64,000 nucleotides of DNA, taken from NCBI GenBank assembly GCA_016714745.1, contig JADKCG010000017.1:1-64000 (forward strand), in the 5' to 3' direction. Of the stretch, positions 1-10,206 are shown in pieces. Positions within the stretch are counted from its first letter, which is position 1. Every line of letters starts with the position of its first letter. The position numbers and the translations under genes are program-made. The notes under the pieces were generated by a model that worked only from the letters and a program-made list of their open reading frames with translations, was not told the DNA's origin and searched no databases. The DNA comes from Elusimicrobiota bacterium (GTDB taxonomy: Bacteria; Elusimicrobiota; Elusimicrobia; FEN-1173).

Positions 1-832
1 CCACCAACTTCGTAAAACCGGGGCACGCCAATAAATACGGTGGGATGAACCTCCCGGGCGCGGTTGATGACCTGGCGAGGATCGTCCACAAAATGAATCA
101 CCGCCCCTACCCCCAACGCCACCCAGTTGGATATCCGTTGGGAATTGATGGGCCAAAGGAAGCCAACTGAGCGTGTGATCGCCTGGGGAAAGTTCTGGGA
201 AAACCCCCCCAATGGCTTGAACGGCGGTTAGAATTTGGCGGTGTGTAAACCGGATCGCTTTGGGTTCGCCCGTGCTACCGGAAGTGTAAACGAGGGCGGC
301 CAATTCGTCAGGATTTGCCAATAATTTGGATTTGTAGGGGTTGGTTAAGGTGCGCGTCATATTGTCCCACGAGTCGCACGTTAGACCCTGGCCCGAAATT
401 GGGACCTCATCAAGAGAAACGACAAAGGAAACACCCGCCAGGGTGCCTGGGGAGAAATCGATCCAAGAACGAGCGATTTTCCACAACCAAACCGCGAACG
501 CCCGAATGGAAAATTCGCGCGGACAGTTCTTCCGGACGGGCGTGGGGTTCCAACCCCACAACGTAACCGCCCTGGTGCAACACCGCCAGTTCCGCCTCCA
601 TCCACTCCGGCCGAGATCCCGCGATGATGGCGACGCCGTCGCCGGGTTCAAGACCCAACCGACGAAACCCGGCCGCGGCGGCCAAAACGCGTTTACGCGC
701 CTCGCTCAATGTCGAACCCACCCACCGCCCATCCTTGCCACGGAATTTATGAATTAGCCCCTTCGGTTCAGCCATAGCCCGGGCCAAAAACAAATCGACG
801 ACGGTGTGGGTTTGTGACAGGGTTGTTCGCAT
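1..832 (-). CDS. AMP-dependent acyl-CoA synthetase, N-terminal part (window edge, frameshifted)
   Basis: Would activate a fatty acid to acyl-AMP and then acyl-CoA in the cytosol. Reading leftwards from the ATG at 832, the start of an AMP-binding domain is followed by the phosphate-binding motif YTSGSTGEPK (encoded near 255-285) and then LSWLPLAH (near 140-165), both typical of long-chain acyl-CoA synthetases. The frame changes once near 437 (after SFLDRF) and again near 140-150 (after LPLAH); in each case the expected family sequence continues in another frame. The gene runs off the window, so the C-terminal lid domain is not visible. The shifts are more likely sequence errors than decay, because the motifs on both sides are intact. 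The substrate cannot be told. Confidence 0.75.
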
Positions 833-1354
833 TGGACTCTCGTTCTCGCTCCGCTGTTCCCGAGAGAGAGACTGGGACGGACAGATCATATACCCGAGAC
901 ATAGTTTAAGCCATCGAAACAGATGTCCGACCAGCGGCAGTTTTTCGTAAACCTGCTCCGAGACATCCCAAAAATCCTCATGTCGAAGAATCCTTCCATC
1001 GGCCCCTAACTCAAGGAGAAAGGATCCTTGTACCTCCCCTTTCGACCATCGCCGTTCGTACCAAAACGTCCAATAAAGGGCCACCCGGGACCCCTCCGCG
1101 ATATGGTTGGTGATTCGGAACCCCGCCTTTTGATAATGGCTGAACAAGGTTGAAAAATGGGTCCTTAAATCGGACAGCCCCTGTATTTCCCGGAAAGGAT
1201 CGCGGAAAAAACAGTCGGGGCTATAAATAGTTCCAATGGTCAAAAGGGACTCGGGCGTGAGGGATTCATACCAATCCACAATTCTTTGGACATCATTCGG
1301 CAGAGAGCCCGTTCGATCGGCCAAACGCCTTTGAGTTTTCACGGTCGTGTTCAT
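833..1354 (-). CDS. NTF2-like / SnoaL-type small protein
   Basis: About 170 residues. The start ATG at 1354 is preceded by a strong ribosome binding site (aggagg, six bases before). The sequence has the NTF2/SnoaL pattern: an N-terminal helix ending in WYESLTPESL, then FRDPFREIQG, then strands such as VALYWTFWYERRW and GRILRHEDFWD. This fold binds small hydrophobic ligands or acts as a small isomerase or ketosteroid-type enzyme; the role here is unknown. As written, the frame has no stop before the ATG of the acyl-CoA synthetase at 832, so the two are either fused or, more likely, adjacent genes whose boundary is hidden by a base error. The acyl-CoA synthetase neighbour suggests a lipid-related role. 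Confidence 0.6.
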
Positions 1355-1458
1355 GGAATCCTCCTGGAACATAGTGTTCGGCGACACTTCCAGTATAACG
1401 CCACGACCTAAAAAGGACCTAACGGGCATGTTAAATCGGTATAAGATGGATTATTGCC

Positions 1459-1486
1459 TTGACAATGTTTGTTACCCGGGTATACT
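1459..1486 (+). promoter_or_regulatory. Sigma70-type promoter for cassette A
   Basis: TTGACA at 1459-1464 and TATACT at 1481-1486 with a 16-base spacer. It lies just upstream of the ATG at 1502, which has its own ribosome binding site (aggggg). The transcript leader would be only about 9 bases. It points into the FG-GAP, PorV, kinase and regulator operon. Confidence 0.7.
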
Positions 1487-1501
1487 TACTTAGGGGGAAT
1501 A

Positions 1502-3436
1502 ATGCTCAAGTTTAAACGTTTTAACTTCTCTTTGGAGTTCTATTTTTTATTACTGAACCCTCTTCTGGCTCTCTCTGCCCATGCCACCATGGGGGTTGGG
1601 GTTGAAACGGCGGACGTCAACATGTATTCCTCGACTTGGTTGGGTCCCACCTACCCATCAAGGACTGAAACGCTCGAAGCCGGAGGGGATTTTGACGGTG
1701 ATGGATTTGACGACATAGTGGTCTTTTTTGGGACGGAGATTCGCATTTATTTCGGGGGAAATCTTCCAAAAAGTCCAGATTTGTCTGACCGGTCCATGGC
1801 GCGTGTATTGCCGCTTGTTTCCCCAGGAACGTATACCGGGCCTCCCCCCAACATAAAATTTGATGACTTGGACGGTGATGGTAAAGACGACTTGTTGGTG
1901 GTGTTTGGGACGACCCAGATCGCCCGTGTCTACTACGGCCAGGACCAATCCAGCCTCGCCCAGAACGACCCTCTCACTTCCGCGGACCTCACACTTGTAT
2001 CGACAGATTCTACGAACTGGAGGCTCCGTCTGGCCGTGGGGGACGCCGACGGCGACGCTTTCCCCGATCTGTTAATTGGAGAACCAGACAAAAGGTCGGA
2101 AGCAGGACAAGTTTCTCTTCTTCGGGGAACGCCGCAACGAAAAACAGGAACAATGAATCTGAATGAGGACCCCGATCTCATTCGATTTTATGGAGAACCC
2201 CCCTATTCCCATCTCGGGGCCGGAGTCGGTTTTGGACGTCAGGGCCCGAACGGTCCCTTCCTTCACCTTAGCGCTCCTGGATGGGGGCCTGTGGGAGCGC
2301 GGGAAATAGGAAAGGTGTACATCTTCAATACTCGTTCTTCTTTCGATCCGGTGTACATCGCCTCCCAAAGCGCCAACACCCAGATCATTGGGTACGCTCC
2401 CTACGTTGGTTTTGTCGCACGAAAAGCGGGAGATATCGATGGGGATGGCCGAGATGAACTCCTGTGTTTAGACGGAGGGACTTCTAACGATAAGCGGGCC
2501 TACGCGATTGTCAACGGCGCCCATTGGACCGCGGGCTCCCCCGTGATTTACACCAGTTCTTCCTATGCGTCAGACCTAAGCTTCGTTTCCATCCTGGAAA
2601 CGATGGACGACCCTTCCGGGGACTTTGACGGCGACCATCGCATGGATTTCATGGGGTACTCGAGTTTTTATTCCCATCTTTATCTGGGACGCGATTTCCC
2701 TTCGTTTCCTTTGAGCGTGAGTCAAGAGCCCTCCATTGTCATGACCCCTTTTGGAGGATCCCTCACAACCTCTTTTGGCGACATCAATGGAGACGGACGT
2801 CACGATGTGGTCATACTGGAGATCCCCTCTGTTCCGACCCAATCGTTCAACGGCGCCTTGAGGGTCATCTATGGCTTTCCAGGGCTGAACCACCCGTCTG
2901 TTCATGTGCAGGAAAGAACCCCCACTTCGCCCCGTGTCACCCTTTCCCTCAGCGCGGAAGGGAATCCAACGGAGGTGCGTCTTTCCGAGGATATTGAGGA
3001 CGCCTACCGCGACAAGTGGGTCCCTTTCGCGCCGACCTTGCGTGCCTCAATGACCCCGGAACCGGGCCCCAAAACGATCCGGGCCACTTTCCGCAACGCC
3101 TCCGGTCGGGAAAGTGAAACCGTTGAGGACACCGTGACTCTCTCTGTCGATCAGGCGGGTCTCCAAACCCTCTCGAACATCCTTCGGTTGGGCTCGGGCC
3201 AACCCGTTCGATTTGAATGTTCCGTAACCGAAACCGCTCACCTTCAAGCGAGCGTTTATACCCCGGAGGGGGAACGGGTGGTGGATCTGCTGGACGAACA
3301 ACGGGGACCGGGCGTTTGGCCCGTCGAATGGAATGGGACCAACGCGGCGGGGCGCACCGTGGCCCCCGGCGTTTACATTCTGGCTCTCACCGTGAACGGT
3401 CGCACAGACCGTTTGAGGATCGTGGTTCGTGGGTAG
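1502..3436 (+). CDS. Secreted FG-GAP repeat protein with FlgD-Ig-like C-terminal domain
   Basis: About 644 residues from the ATG at 1502, chosen because of the aggggg site just upstream; an earlier TTG in frame at 1469 lies inside the promoter. A signal peptide ends around SAHA. The body has several calcium-binding FG-GAP/integrin-like motifs (DFDGDGFDD, DLDGDGKDD, DADGDAFPD, DIDGDGRDE, DINGDGRHD), which normally form a beta-propeller. The last ~90 residues (YTPEGERVVDLLDE, GVWPVEWNG, APGVYILAL) form an FlgD-Ig-like fold as found at the C-terminus of many surface or secreted proteins of PorV-bearing bacteria. It is first in an operon; the next gene starts 8 bases inside its end. It is a paralogue of the protein at 31808-33695. 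Probable surface protein; ligand unknown. Confidence 0.85.
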   Translation: MLKFKRFNFSLEFYFLLLNPLLALSAHATMGVGVETADVNMYSSTWLGPTYPSRTETLEAGGDFDGDGFDDIVVFFGTEIRIYFGGNLPKSPDLSDRSMARVLPLVSPGTYTGPPPNIKFDDLDGDGKDDLLVVFGTTQIARVYYGQDQSSLAQNDPLTSADLTLVSTDSTNWRLRLAVGDADGDAFPDLLIGEPDKRSEAGQVSLLRGTPQRKTGTMNLNEDPDLIRFYGEPPYSHLGAGVGFGRQGPNGPFLHLSAPGWGPVGAREIGKVYIFNTRSSFDPVYIASQSANTQIIGYAPYVGFVARKAGDIDGDGRDELLCLDGGTSNDKRAYAIVNGAHWTAGSPVIYTSSSYASDLSFVSILETMDDPSGDFDGDHRMDFMGYSSFYSHLYLGRDFPSFPLSVSQEPSIVMTPFGGSLTTSFGDINGDGRHDVVILEIPSVPTQSFNGALRVIYGFPGLNHPSVHVQERTPTSPRVTLSLSAEGNPTEVRLSEDIEDAYRDKWVPFAPTLRASMTPEPGPKTIRATFRNASGRESETVEDTVTLSVDQAGLQTLSNILRLGSGQPVRFECSVTETAHLQASVYTPEGERVVDLLDEQRGPGVWPVEWNGTNAAGRTVAPGVYILALTVNGRTDRLRIVVRG

Positions 3437-5201
3437 AATTCACCTGAGGATTCTCCTGGCCTCTTTTTTTTTGTTGGGCGCGAGGGTGTGGGGGGGATTC
3501 TTTTCGGATGAGACGCGGGCCACCCGGGGCCCCGCGGTTTTGAAGCTGGAAGCCGGTGTTCGGGCCTTGGGCATGGCCGGCGCTTATGTGCCCGTTGCGG
3601 ATGACGTGAGCGCCGTTCATTGGAATCCAGCGGGGCTCAACCAATTGCCCCAATCGGAGATTCAATTGATGCAGGGACGTTTTTTCGAGCAATCCCAACA
3701 GTTCGTCGGGTTCGCCCGTCCTGTCTGGCGAGCCGGCGAACGGGAAACCTGGGGGGGCGGGGTGAGCCTTCTTTCCATGGATCGCTTTGATGTGTTGGAG
3801 GACGGCCAAGCTCAAGGATCGGCCCGGCCTCAACAACTGGCGGCCAGTCTGTCTTACAGCCGTCCCCTGGGTCCTAATCTTTGGGGAGTCACCGGAAAAT
3901 ATGTTCATGTTTCCACGTTTGAGCAAGTGGGGCAAACGGGGGTCCTGGACCTGGGTGTGCAGGGAAGAGCGTTCAACCATTGGCGCTGGGGGGTGGCGTT
4001 GTCCAACCTGGGGCCGGCGATGAACCTGGGGACGGAAAAAGTTCACCCACCAACGGCGGTGCGCGGCGGTGGAGAGCGAACCTGGCAATGGAAAGGAGGC
4101 CAGGCGGTGATGGCTGTGGCACAGATCGACTTTTCAACAGACGATACCCCCCTCGGACGGTTCGGGGCTGAATACACCCGCGCGTTGGGCGCCCTCTGGA
4201 GCGCCGCTCTTCGGTCGGGGCTGAGAACACACGGGTCCAACCGCCTGTCCATCGGCGCCGGTTTGACCCGTGGGAATCTGGATTTAAATTACGCGCTGAC
4301 GCCCAATGACGATCTGGGACCCGCCCACCGGATCGACTTGACCTGCCGTTTTGGAAAGCCTTTGCCCCAAGAGGTTCGAAGAACGGAGCTGATTCGAAAG
4401 GCCGAATGGTTGATGGCGGAAGACGACATGGGGATGGCCCGGCCCGTGGTGGAAGAATTAAAATCTCTTTCACCGACAAACAGTGACGTGCGACATCTTC
4501 TGAATCAATTTGAACAGCGCTTTGTGGAATCTCTTCACCCGGAGACCCTGTTCCGACACGGACAGGATTTGTATGCGACCAACTCGTACGACCAGGCCGC
4601 AGAACTTTTCCGCAAACTCCTCCTGGTCGACCCCGCCTACCCCGACGCTCAAAAGTGGCTTTCGAAAGCGGAAGCCCAATCTTTGAAAGTAAAAACCGCC
4701 GCTCTTCAACAGGAAATTGACAAGAAGAGAGAACGGTTACGAGAGGAGCTAATCCGTCAGGCCAAAAGCTTGGAAGGCAAGGGCGATTGGCTGGCGGCTA
4801 TGGAAAAGTGGAAACGCCTTCAATCCATGGGCGAGTCCCCGGCTCTGGTCCAAAAACAGCTGGATCACTGCCGCCATAAACTGTGCGATTTGGCCGATGC
4901 GGCCTGGTCGGCGGGAGAACAAGAAAAGGCCCTAGACTATTTAAAATTGGCCCAAACCGCAGGCCCCTTTCCAAGGGCGGCCGCGCGAACGACCGAATTT
5001 GAAACCCAAAGAAGAACACGAAACACGCAAGAGGCGAAATTGTTTTACAGCCGGGGCGTGGAAGCGTACAATGCCGGTGAGATGGAAAAGGCCCTCCCAC
5101 TTTTCGAGAAAGCGCTGTCTTTGGACCCTAACAATAAAACCGTCCGTCAAGCGTTAAATCACCTGCGGGAAGAACTTCGGATCCCGGCACCACGCCCATG
5201 A
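3429..5201 (+). CDS. PorV/PorQ-like outer-membrane protein with C-terminal TPR repeats (cassette A)
   Basis: 590 residues, GTG start at 3429 overlapping the end of the FG-GAP gene. After a signal peptide (ending near VWGGF), the N-terminal ~310 residues match the PorV/PorQ-like barrel: ETGVRALGMAGAY-type start, then SAVHWNPAGL, then a barrel ending DLNYAL...GPAHRIDL. PorV-type proteins are outer-membrane barrels that shuttle or assemble secreted substrates. The remaining ~270 residues are TPR-like helices (LFRHGQDLYATNSYDQAAELFRKLL and a final repeat SRGVEAYNAGEMEKALPLFEKAL), probably periplasmic. Its stop overlaps the next start as ATGA, so barrel, TPR, kinase and regulator are translationally coupled. 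The protein at 28736-30495 has the same architecture. Confidence 0.85.
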   Translation: MGRIHLRILLASFFLLGARVWGGFFSDETRATRGPAVLKLEAGVRALGMAGAYVPVADDVSAVHWNPAGLNQLPQSEIQLMQGRFFEQSQQFVGFARPVWRAGERETWGGGVSLLSMDRFDVLEDGQAQGSARPQQLAASLSYSRPLGPNLWGVTGKYVHVSTFEQVGQTGVLDLGVQGRAFNHWRWGVALSNLGPAMNLGTEKVHPPTAVRGGGERTWQWKGGQAVMAVAQIDFSTDDTPLGRFGAEYTRALGALWSAALRSGLRTHGSNRLSIGAGLTRGNLDLNYALTPNDDLGPAHRIDLTCRFGKPLPQEVRRTELIRKAEWLMAEDDMGMARPVVEELKSLSPTNSDVRHLLNQFEQRFVESLHPETLFRHGQDLYATNSYDQAAELFRKLLLVDPAYPDAQKWLSKAEAQSLKVKTAALQQEIDKKRERLREELIRQAKSLEGKGDWLAAMEKWKRLQSMGESPALVQKQLDHCRHKLCDLADAAWSAGEQEKALDYLKLAQTAGPFPRAAARTTEFETQRRTRNTQEAKLFYSRGVEAYNAGEMEKALPLFEKALSLDPNNKTVRQALNHLREELRIPAPRP

Positions 5202-6598
5202 CCCTGCAAGTCCGGTTCGGTCTCTGGGTGGGAGGGGTGGTTGTCTTGGCGGTGGCGGGGCATTTGGTGGGGTTGTTGACAGGGGACGTTCGCCACTTGA
5301 CCCGACAAGCCGAACAGGCCCATTGGACCGCGGCCCAGCATCTGGCCCATGCGTGCGCGGAAGCCGGGCTTAACCATGACGAGCTAACGGTGTTTAATTT
5401 TTTCAAAGAATTGCGACGATCCACTGATTTTGTCGAAGCCGCCTGTCTCGATTCAACAGGCCGGGTCTTTTTGCACAGCGACCGACTATCAGGAGCACCG
5501 GGCCCGACGCTCCCATTTCCAAATAACCAAATAAAGAAAATTCTGACCTCAAAGGGGCGAACGGCCTGGTCCTACTCTGTTCCGGCGGAACGGCGCGGAA
5601 GGCGGGTGGCCGCGGGGCAGATTGTTTATGACTCGTTCGAGACAACCCGAACCGTTCGCCTTCTGCTGATGCAAATCGTTCGTCGATCGTTGGGGATCAC
5701 GGCGATCACCCTCCTCTTCTCCGTTGGGATCGCGTGGGTGGCGACCCGAAAACTCACCCGCCCCATTATGGAATTGGTGCGGGGGGCGAGACGACTGGCC
5801 ATGGGGGATTGGTCTATCCGTGTTCGAGAACAGGCACCCGGTGAACTGGGCGAGTTGGCCGCTGAATTTAATACGATGTCCCATCGGTTGGGAGAACTGG
5901 ACCAACTCAAAGACCAATTGATGCATACTATTTCCCATGATCTTCGCAACCCTCTGGGGGCCATGACCACGTTGACAAAAATTTTAAAAACCGACGCTCT
6001 CCCCCCGTCGTCTTTTCCAGTGGTTGAGGCCCTGGAAGCGTCCATTGTGCGACTGGAAGGGTTCGTCTCCAATATTTTGGATAGCGCCCGCCTTAAAGAC
6101 GGGCCCCTGTCCTTTAACCGAACGTCCGTTGATTTGACGAAAATCTTCGCCGAAATGGACCGGCTCCATCGCCCCATGGCGGAACAGTCAAATAAAACGT
6201 TGCGGTTTAGTGTGCCCTCCTGCCCCCCAACAGGGCTCGGGGACGAAGAAAAGATATTTCGAATTCTTTTGAATCTCCTGACCAACGCTTTCAAGTTTAC
6301 CCGGGAAGGAGACCTCATCGAAGTGTCCCTCCGGTCGGCGTCGCCAGACACGGTGGAGATCCAGGTATCGGACACCGGGTGGGGAATGGGGCCAGACCAA
6401 ATCGACCACCTCTTTGAACCGTTCCGCGCGGCTCAGAGAACACCGGCACAGGCGCGCTCTCGCCAGGGGTCGGGGCTGGGGCTGAGCATCGTGAAGGCTC
6501 TTGTGGAAGGACAAGGCGGCACGGTGCGTGTTGAATCCGCGTTGGGGAAAGGAACCCGATTTTCGATTTTACTCCCTTCGGCGGTCGGTGGGTTATGA
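5198..6598 (+). CDS. Membrane sensor histidine kinase (cassette A)
   Basis: 466 residues. Transmembrane segment at about 7-27, a small periplasmic sensor region (28-160) with FFKELRRSTDFVEAACLD, a second membrane segment at about 165-183, HAMP linker (about 184-235), HisKA domain with phospho-accepting His247 in SHDLRNPLG, and HATPase_c with N363 (LLNLLTNAF), DTGWGMG and GSGLGLSI. It autophosphorylates and should pass the phosphate to the regulator that overlaps it by four bases (ATGA). The sensor region is close to that of the kinase at 27344-28739 and related to the one at 21556-22983, so all three probably sense similar periplasmic signals. The signal is unknown; the upstream PorV-like/TPR protein is the natural candidate partner. 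Confidence 0.93.
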   Translation: MTLQVRFGLWVGGVVVLAVAGHLVGLLTGDVRHLTRQAEQAHWTAAQHLAHACAEAGLNHDELTVFNFFKELRRSTDFVEAACLDSTGRVFLHSDRLSGAPGPTLPFPNNQIKKILTSKGRTAWSYSVPAERRGRRVAAGQIVYDSFETTRTVRLLLMQIVRRSLGITAITLLFSVGIAWVATRKLTRPIMELVRGARRLAMGDWSIRVREQAPGELGELAAEFNTMSHRLGELDQLKDQLMHTISHDLRNPLGAMTTLTKILKTDALPPSSFPVVEALEASIVRLEGFVSNILDSARLKDGPLSFNRTSVDLTKIFAEMDRLHRPMAEQSNKTLRFSVPSCPPTGLGDEEKIFRILLNLLTNAFKFTREGDLIEVSLRSASPDTVEIQVSDTGWGMGPDQIDHLFEPFRAAQRTPAQARSRQGSGLGLSIVKALVEGQGGTVRVESALGKGTRFSILLPSAVGGL

Positions 6599-7281
6599 AG
6601 GCCCGTTTGTTGCTCGTGGAGGACAACCTTGACATGCGCCGGACCGCGCGCATTTTGCTGGACCGCGCGGGCTATCTGGTCACGGAAGCCGGATCGGCCG
6701 AAGAGGCCCTGGCGGCGATCGAACGGTCTCTTCCCGACCTGGTGGTCTCCGACATCCAATTGCCTGGAATTTCAGGGATCAAATTTTGTTCCATTCTTCG
6801 GGAACAACCTCGCACCGCGGGGCTTCCCATTCTCCTTTTGACCGTCCTCAGCCGTGCCCCGGAAAAAGTTCAGGGACTGGAAACCGGCGCGGACGATTAC
6901 CTTACCAAACCCTACGACCCCCGGGAGTTCTTGGCCCGTATTCAGGCGCTCCTGCGGCGGGTCCAGAGAGCCTCCTCGCCCGTCGACGTTCTGGAAAGGG
7001 GGGGAGTTCGGATCGATCTGGCGGGACGTGAGGTGACGGCGGACGGCCGGCCTATTTCCCTTCGCAAAAAGGAATATGAACTGTTGGTATATTTGATCCG
7101 TCACGGGGGGAAGATCCTCTCACGCGAACGAATCAATCAAGCGCTCTGGGGAGACGAAGTGATTGTGGGAGAAAACGCCCTCACCGTCCATATCCGAGAG
7201 TTGCGAAAGGCCCTGGGCCCCCGGGGAGAACAGATTAAAACCCTCGTCGGAGAAGGCTACCGGTTCGACGACCTCGACTGA
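6595..7281 (+). CDS. OmpR/PhoB-family response regulator (cassette A)
   Basis: 228 residues. Receiver domain at 1-120 with acidic pair E9/D10, phospho-accepting D53 (SDIQLPG) and K105 (DDYLTKPYDP), then a winged-helix DNA-binding domain (KKEYELLVYLI, then LWGDEVIVGENALTVHIRELRKAL and the final GEGYRFDDL). It overlaps the kinase by four bases, so it is its cognate partner. It is the last gene of cassette A. The regulators at 22980 and 26662 share the same unusual receiver and output sequence (DIQLPGISG, ENALTVHI-type recognition helix), so the three may recognise related operators. Confidence 0.93.
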   Translation: MKARLLLVEDNLDMRRTARILLDRAGYLVTEAGSAEEALAAIERSLPDLVVSDIQLPGISGIKFCSILREQPRTAGLPILLLTVLSRAPEKVQGLETGADDYLTKPYDPREFLARIQALLRRVQRASSPVDVLERGGVRIDLAGREVTADGRPISLRKKEYELLVYLIRHGGKILSRERINQALWGDEVIVGENALTVHIRELRKALGPRGEQIKTLVGEGYRFDDLD

Positions 7282-7803
7282 CCCTTTCTGTAAACCCCGA
7301 TCTGAAACTGTACTGATTTCCTCGGCCGAGGAGTTTACCCCTTGTCCATGCGGAAGTTGATGAGCGGGTATGCCGGCTACTTCAATCGAGAACATAAACG
7401 GGAAGGGGAGATTGATGCGAGCGGTGTGCGGCAAGGTGGCGGGGGAAGCGGAGAGGAACTGGCGCGGGACGTTGGGAAGAAACGGGTGAGCGTCCGGGGA
7501 ATAAATGCATTTCATTCATCATTCCCGGCAAGGTTAACTGAATTACTTTGGAAATGCCAAAATTTACAAATAATTTACAACTTGTTAATGAGATCTTCTT
7601 GGGTCCCGTGTTACAATCCGGATAATCCCCGCCCTACGGGCTTGAACCCGATCTTTGAAGTTTTCTTTGAACTGAACTATTGAAAAAACGGGTAATTTTG
7701 AACCATATGAACATTAATGAAATTCAGGGATATTTTTGGCAACAATGTCGCTTCATGCCTTGGTATAGACTCGAAAATCAGTGTAATTAATACGGAGGAA
7801 TTT
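7282..7803. other. Intergenic stretch with a transposase remnant and an inverted repeat
   Basis: About 520 bases between cassette A and the next repeat protein. It holds a short RAYT transposase remnant (see 7342-7500) and a small hairpin with arms cggg and cccg around 7637-7650. The rest is AT-richer towards 7700. A good ribosome binding site (ggagg, about 7795) serves the ATG at 7804. I see no confident promoter pair. Confidence 0.4.
7342..7500 (+). pseudogene. Remnant of a REP-associated tyrosine transposase
   Basis: The translated stretch RKLMSGYAGYFNREHKREG matches the part just after the HUH motif of RAYT transposases; the intact copy at 12442 has RRLMTGYVGHFNRRYRRSG at the same place. 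Neither the HUH histidines nor the catalytic tyrosine region is present, so this is a short internal scrap. It shows that a RAYT element was once inserted here too. Confidence 0.5.
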
Positions 7804-10184
7804 ATGAGAAAAATAAGTGGATGGGGTATTCTGGCGGGTTTGTTGGGTATTTTCGGTAGTTGGGGGGAGGTGAGCGGCGCGGAACTTATAAAAAAGGGGT
7901 GGGGGCCGGACGACTATGTAACAAGGGTTGCCCAAGATGGCGATACAACTTATTTTGCGGGGAATTTCCAGAATTATGGACCCATCACTGGCGCAGGAGT
8001 ACCAATTAGTAAAGGGACAGGCATGGCTCTGGGTTCGTTTCCCAAGGTGGATGGTTCCGTATACTCTGTCATATCGGATGGGGTCGGGGTTGGCACATCG
8101 GAGGATATTTCACCAAAGTTGGCGGGGTGCTGAGGAACAATATAGCCCATATTTTATCGAACTATGAGGTGGACCCCGACTGGAACCCCAATGCACAAGG
8201 TGGTTTTTGGGGTAGTGTTTCGTCTCTCGCGGTGTCCAATGGAGTGGTCTATGTTGGGGGAGATTTCTCCGCGATTGGAGGTCAGTCGCGTAATAACATT
8301 GCGGCGTTGGACGCTAACGGGAAAGCGACGCCCTGGACCCCCAACGCCGACTACTGGGTGTATACCCTCGCGGTGTCCGGGGGAGTGGTCTACGCGGGGG
8401 GGAATTTTACCACGATTGGAGGTCAGCCGCGTAATAACATTGCGGCGTTGGACACCAACGGCAACGCGACTGCCTGGAACCCCAACGCCAACAGAAGTGT
8501 GAATACCCTCGTGGTGTCCAATGGGGTGGTCTACGCGGGGGGGGATTTTACCACGATTGGAGGTCAGCCGCGTAATAAAATTGCGGCGTTGGACGGCAAC
8601 GGGAACGCGACCGCTTGGAACCCTAACGCAAACTATATCGTGTTGACCCTCGCGGTGTCCAATGGGGTGGTCTACGCGGGGGGGAATTTTACCACGATTG
8701 GAGGTCAGTCGCGTTATCGCATTGCGGCGTTGGACGCCAATGGAAACGCAACGGCTTGGTACCCTCGCGGAATTAATGGTGATGTAAGAACTCTCGCTAT
8801 CTCCGGGGACGTTGTTTATGTGGGAGGAGAGTTCTATGACTATTATTATGGTGATATCGCGCGGAATCATCTTGCGGCATTCGATTCCAACGGTAACCTC
8901 ACGACCTGGAACCCCAGTGCAGGGGGTGATGTCTGGAGCCTTGCGGTGTTTGGGGATGTGGTCTATGCGGGGGGGGATTTCTCCACGATGGGAGGTGAAT
9001 CAAGAGATGCGGTTGCTGTGTTGGATGCGAACGGGACCTTAACGCCTTGGCGGACCGTCTTTCCCACAGGTGGTCACCTCTATGCTCTGGCTGTGTCCGG
9101 GGGACGCGTCTATGTGGGTGGATATTTCCCAACTGCGGGCGGGGGCACTGCAGACAGGAAAGGCCTTGCGGCTTTCGATGCTTCCGGCTCTTTGACGACC
9201 TGGGCCCCCAAACCCGGCGGAGATGTCCTATCCCTTGCAGTTTTTAACGGCGAGCTCTACGTGGGTGGGAAGTTCACCACGATAGCAGGCCAGCCACGGA
9301 ATCGTATTGCGAAGTTCGATCCCGACGGCAACCTGGAAGACTGGGACCCCAACGCCAACGGGAATGTCACAACCATCGCGGTGTCTGGGGGCGTGGCCTA
9401 CGTGGGGGGGGAATTCACTACGATAGCAGGCCAGCCGCGGAATCATATTGCCGCGTTCGATGCCAACGGCAACCTGAAAGACTGGGACCCCAACGCCAAC
9501 GGGGATGTCACAACCATCGCGGTCTCTGGAAACGTGGTCTACGTAGGGGGGGAATTCACCACGATTGGCGGCCAGCCACGGAATTATATGGCGGCGTTGG
9601 CCACCGACGGCCAGGCGACATCCTGGGACCCCAACGCGAACAATGTTGTCGATACCCTCGCGGTGTTGGGGGACGTGGTATACGCGGGGGGGGAATTCAC
9701 CACGATTGGCGGCCAGCCACGGAATTATATGGCGGGGGTGGACGTTTACGGAAAGGCTACGGATTGGGACGCTAAATTAAACGGACCTGTCTCATCTATA
9801 GCCGCTGGAAACGGAATTCTTAGCGCGGGGGGGGGATTTACAAAGGTTGGCACGGATGATCAGACCTTTATTGCTCGTTGGTCAATGGTTGATGCCTCAA
9901 CACAAACGGCAAAAACCACGCAAACGACGCGGGCCTACCCCGTGCCGTTCCGGCCGGGGCATGGGGCGGATAATATGACGTTCGACCAATTCCCGACTGG
10001 GGCGACAATCAAAGTTTATACGGTGACCGGGCAGTTGGTGAAAACGCTCACGGCCGGTGAAACCACCACCGTGGTCTGGGACGTAAAAAATGACGGGGGC
10101 GAACCGGTGGCCAGCGGGGTGTATTTTGTGATGGTGGAAGGCACCGGGGGTAGCAAGATGTTCAAAATCGTGATTCAGCGGTAA
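7804..10184 (+). CDS. Secreted repeat protein (delta-60/propeller-like repeats) with FlgD-Ig-like C-terminus, one frameshift
   Basis: About 793 residues. ATG at 7804 with a ggagg site; signal peptide (GILAGLLGIFGSW...VSGA). A one-base shift in the GGGG at about 8088-8091 splits the frame: before it DGVGVG, after it WHIGGYFTKVGGVLRNN. About 12 repeats of roughly 47 residues follow, with the pattern LAVSGGVVYVGGxFTTIGG then PRNxIAALDxNGNAT then WNPNA, as in delta-60/propeller-like surface proteins. The C-terminal ~85 residues are FlgD-Ig-like (AYPVPFRPG, KVYTVTGQLVKTL, GVYFVMVEG, KIVIQR), the same type of tail seen in the other secreted proteins here. A PorV-like gene follows 22 bases downstream. 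Probably a surface-displayed adhesin or scaffold; ligand unknown. Confidence 0.82.
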
Positions 10185-10206
10185 CACTCTAAACTTTGGA
10201 GGCGCT

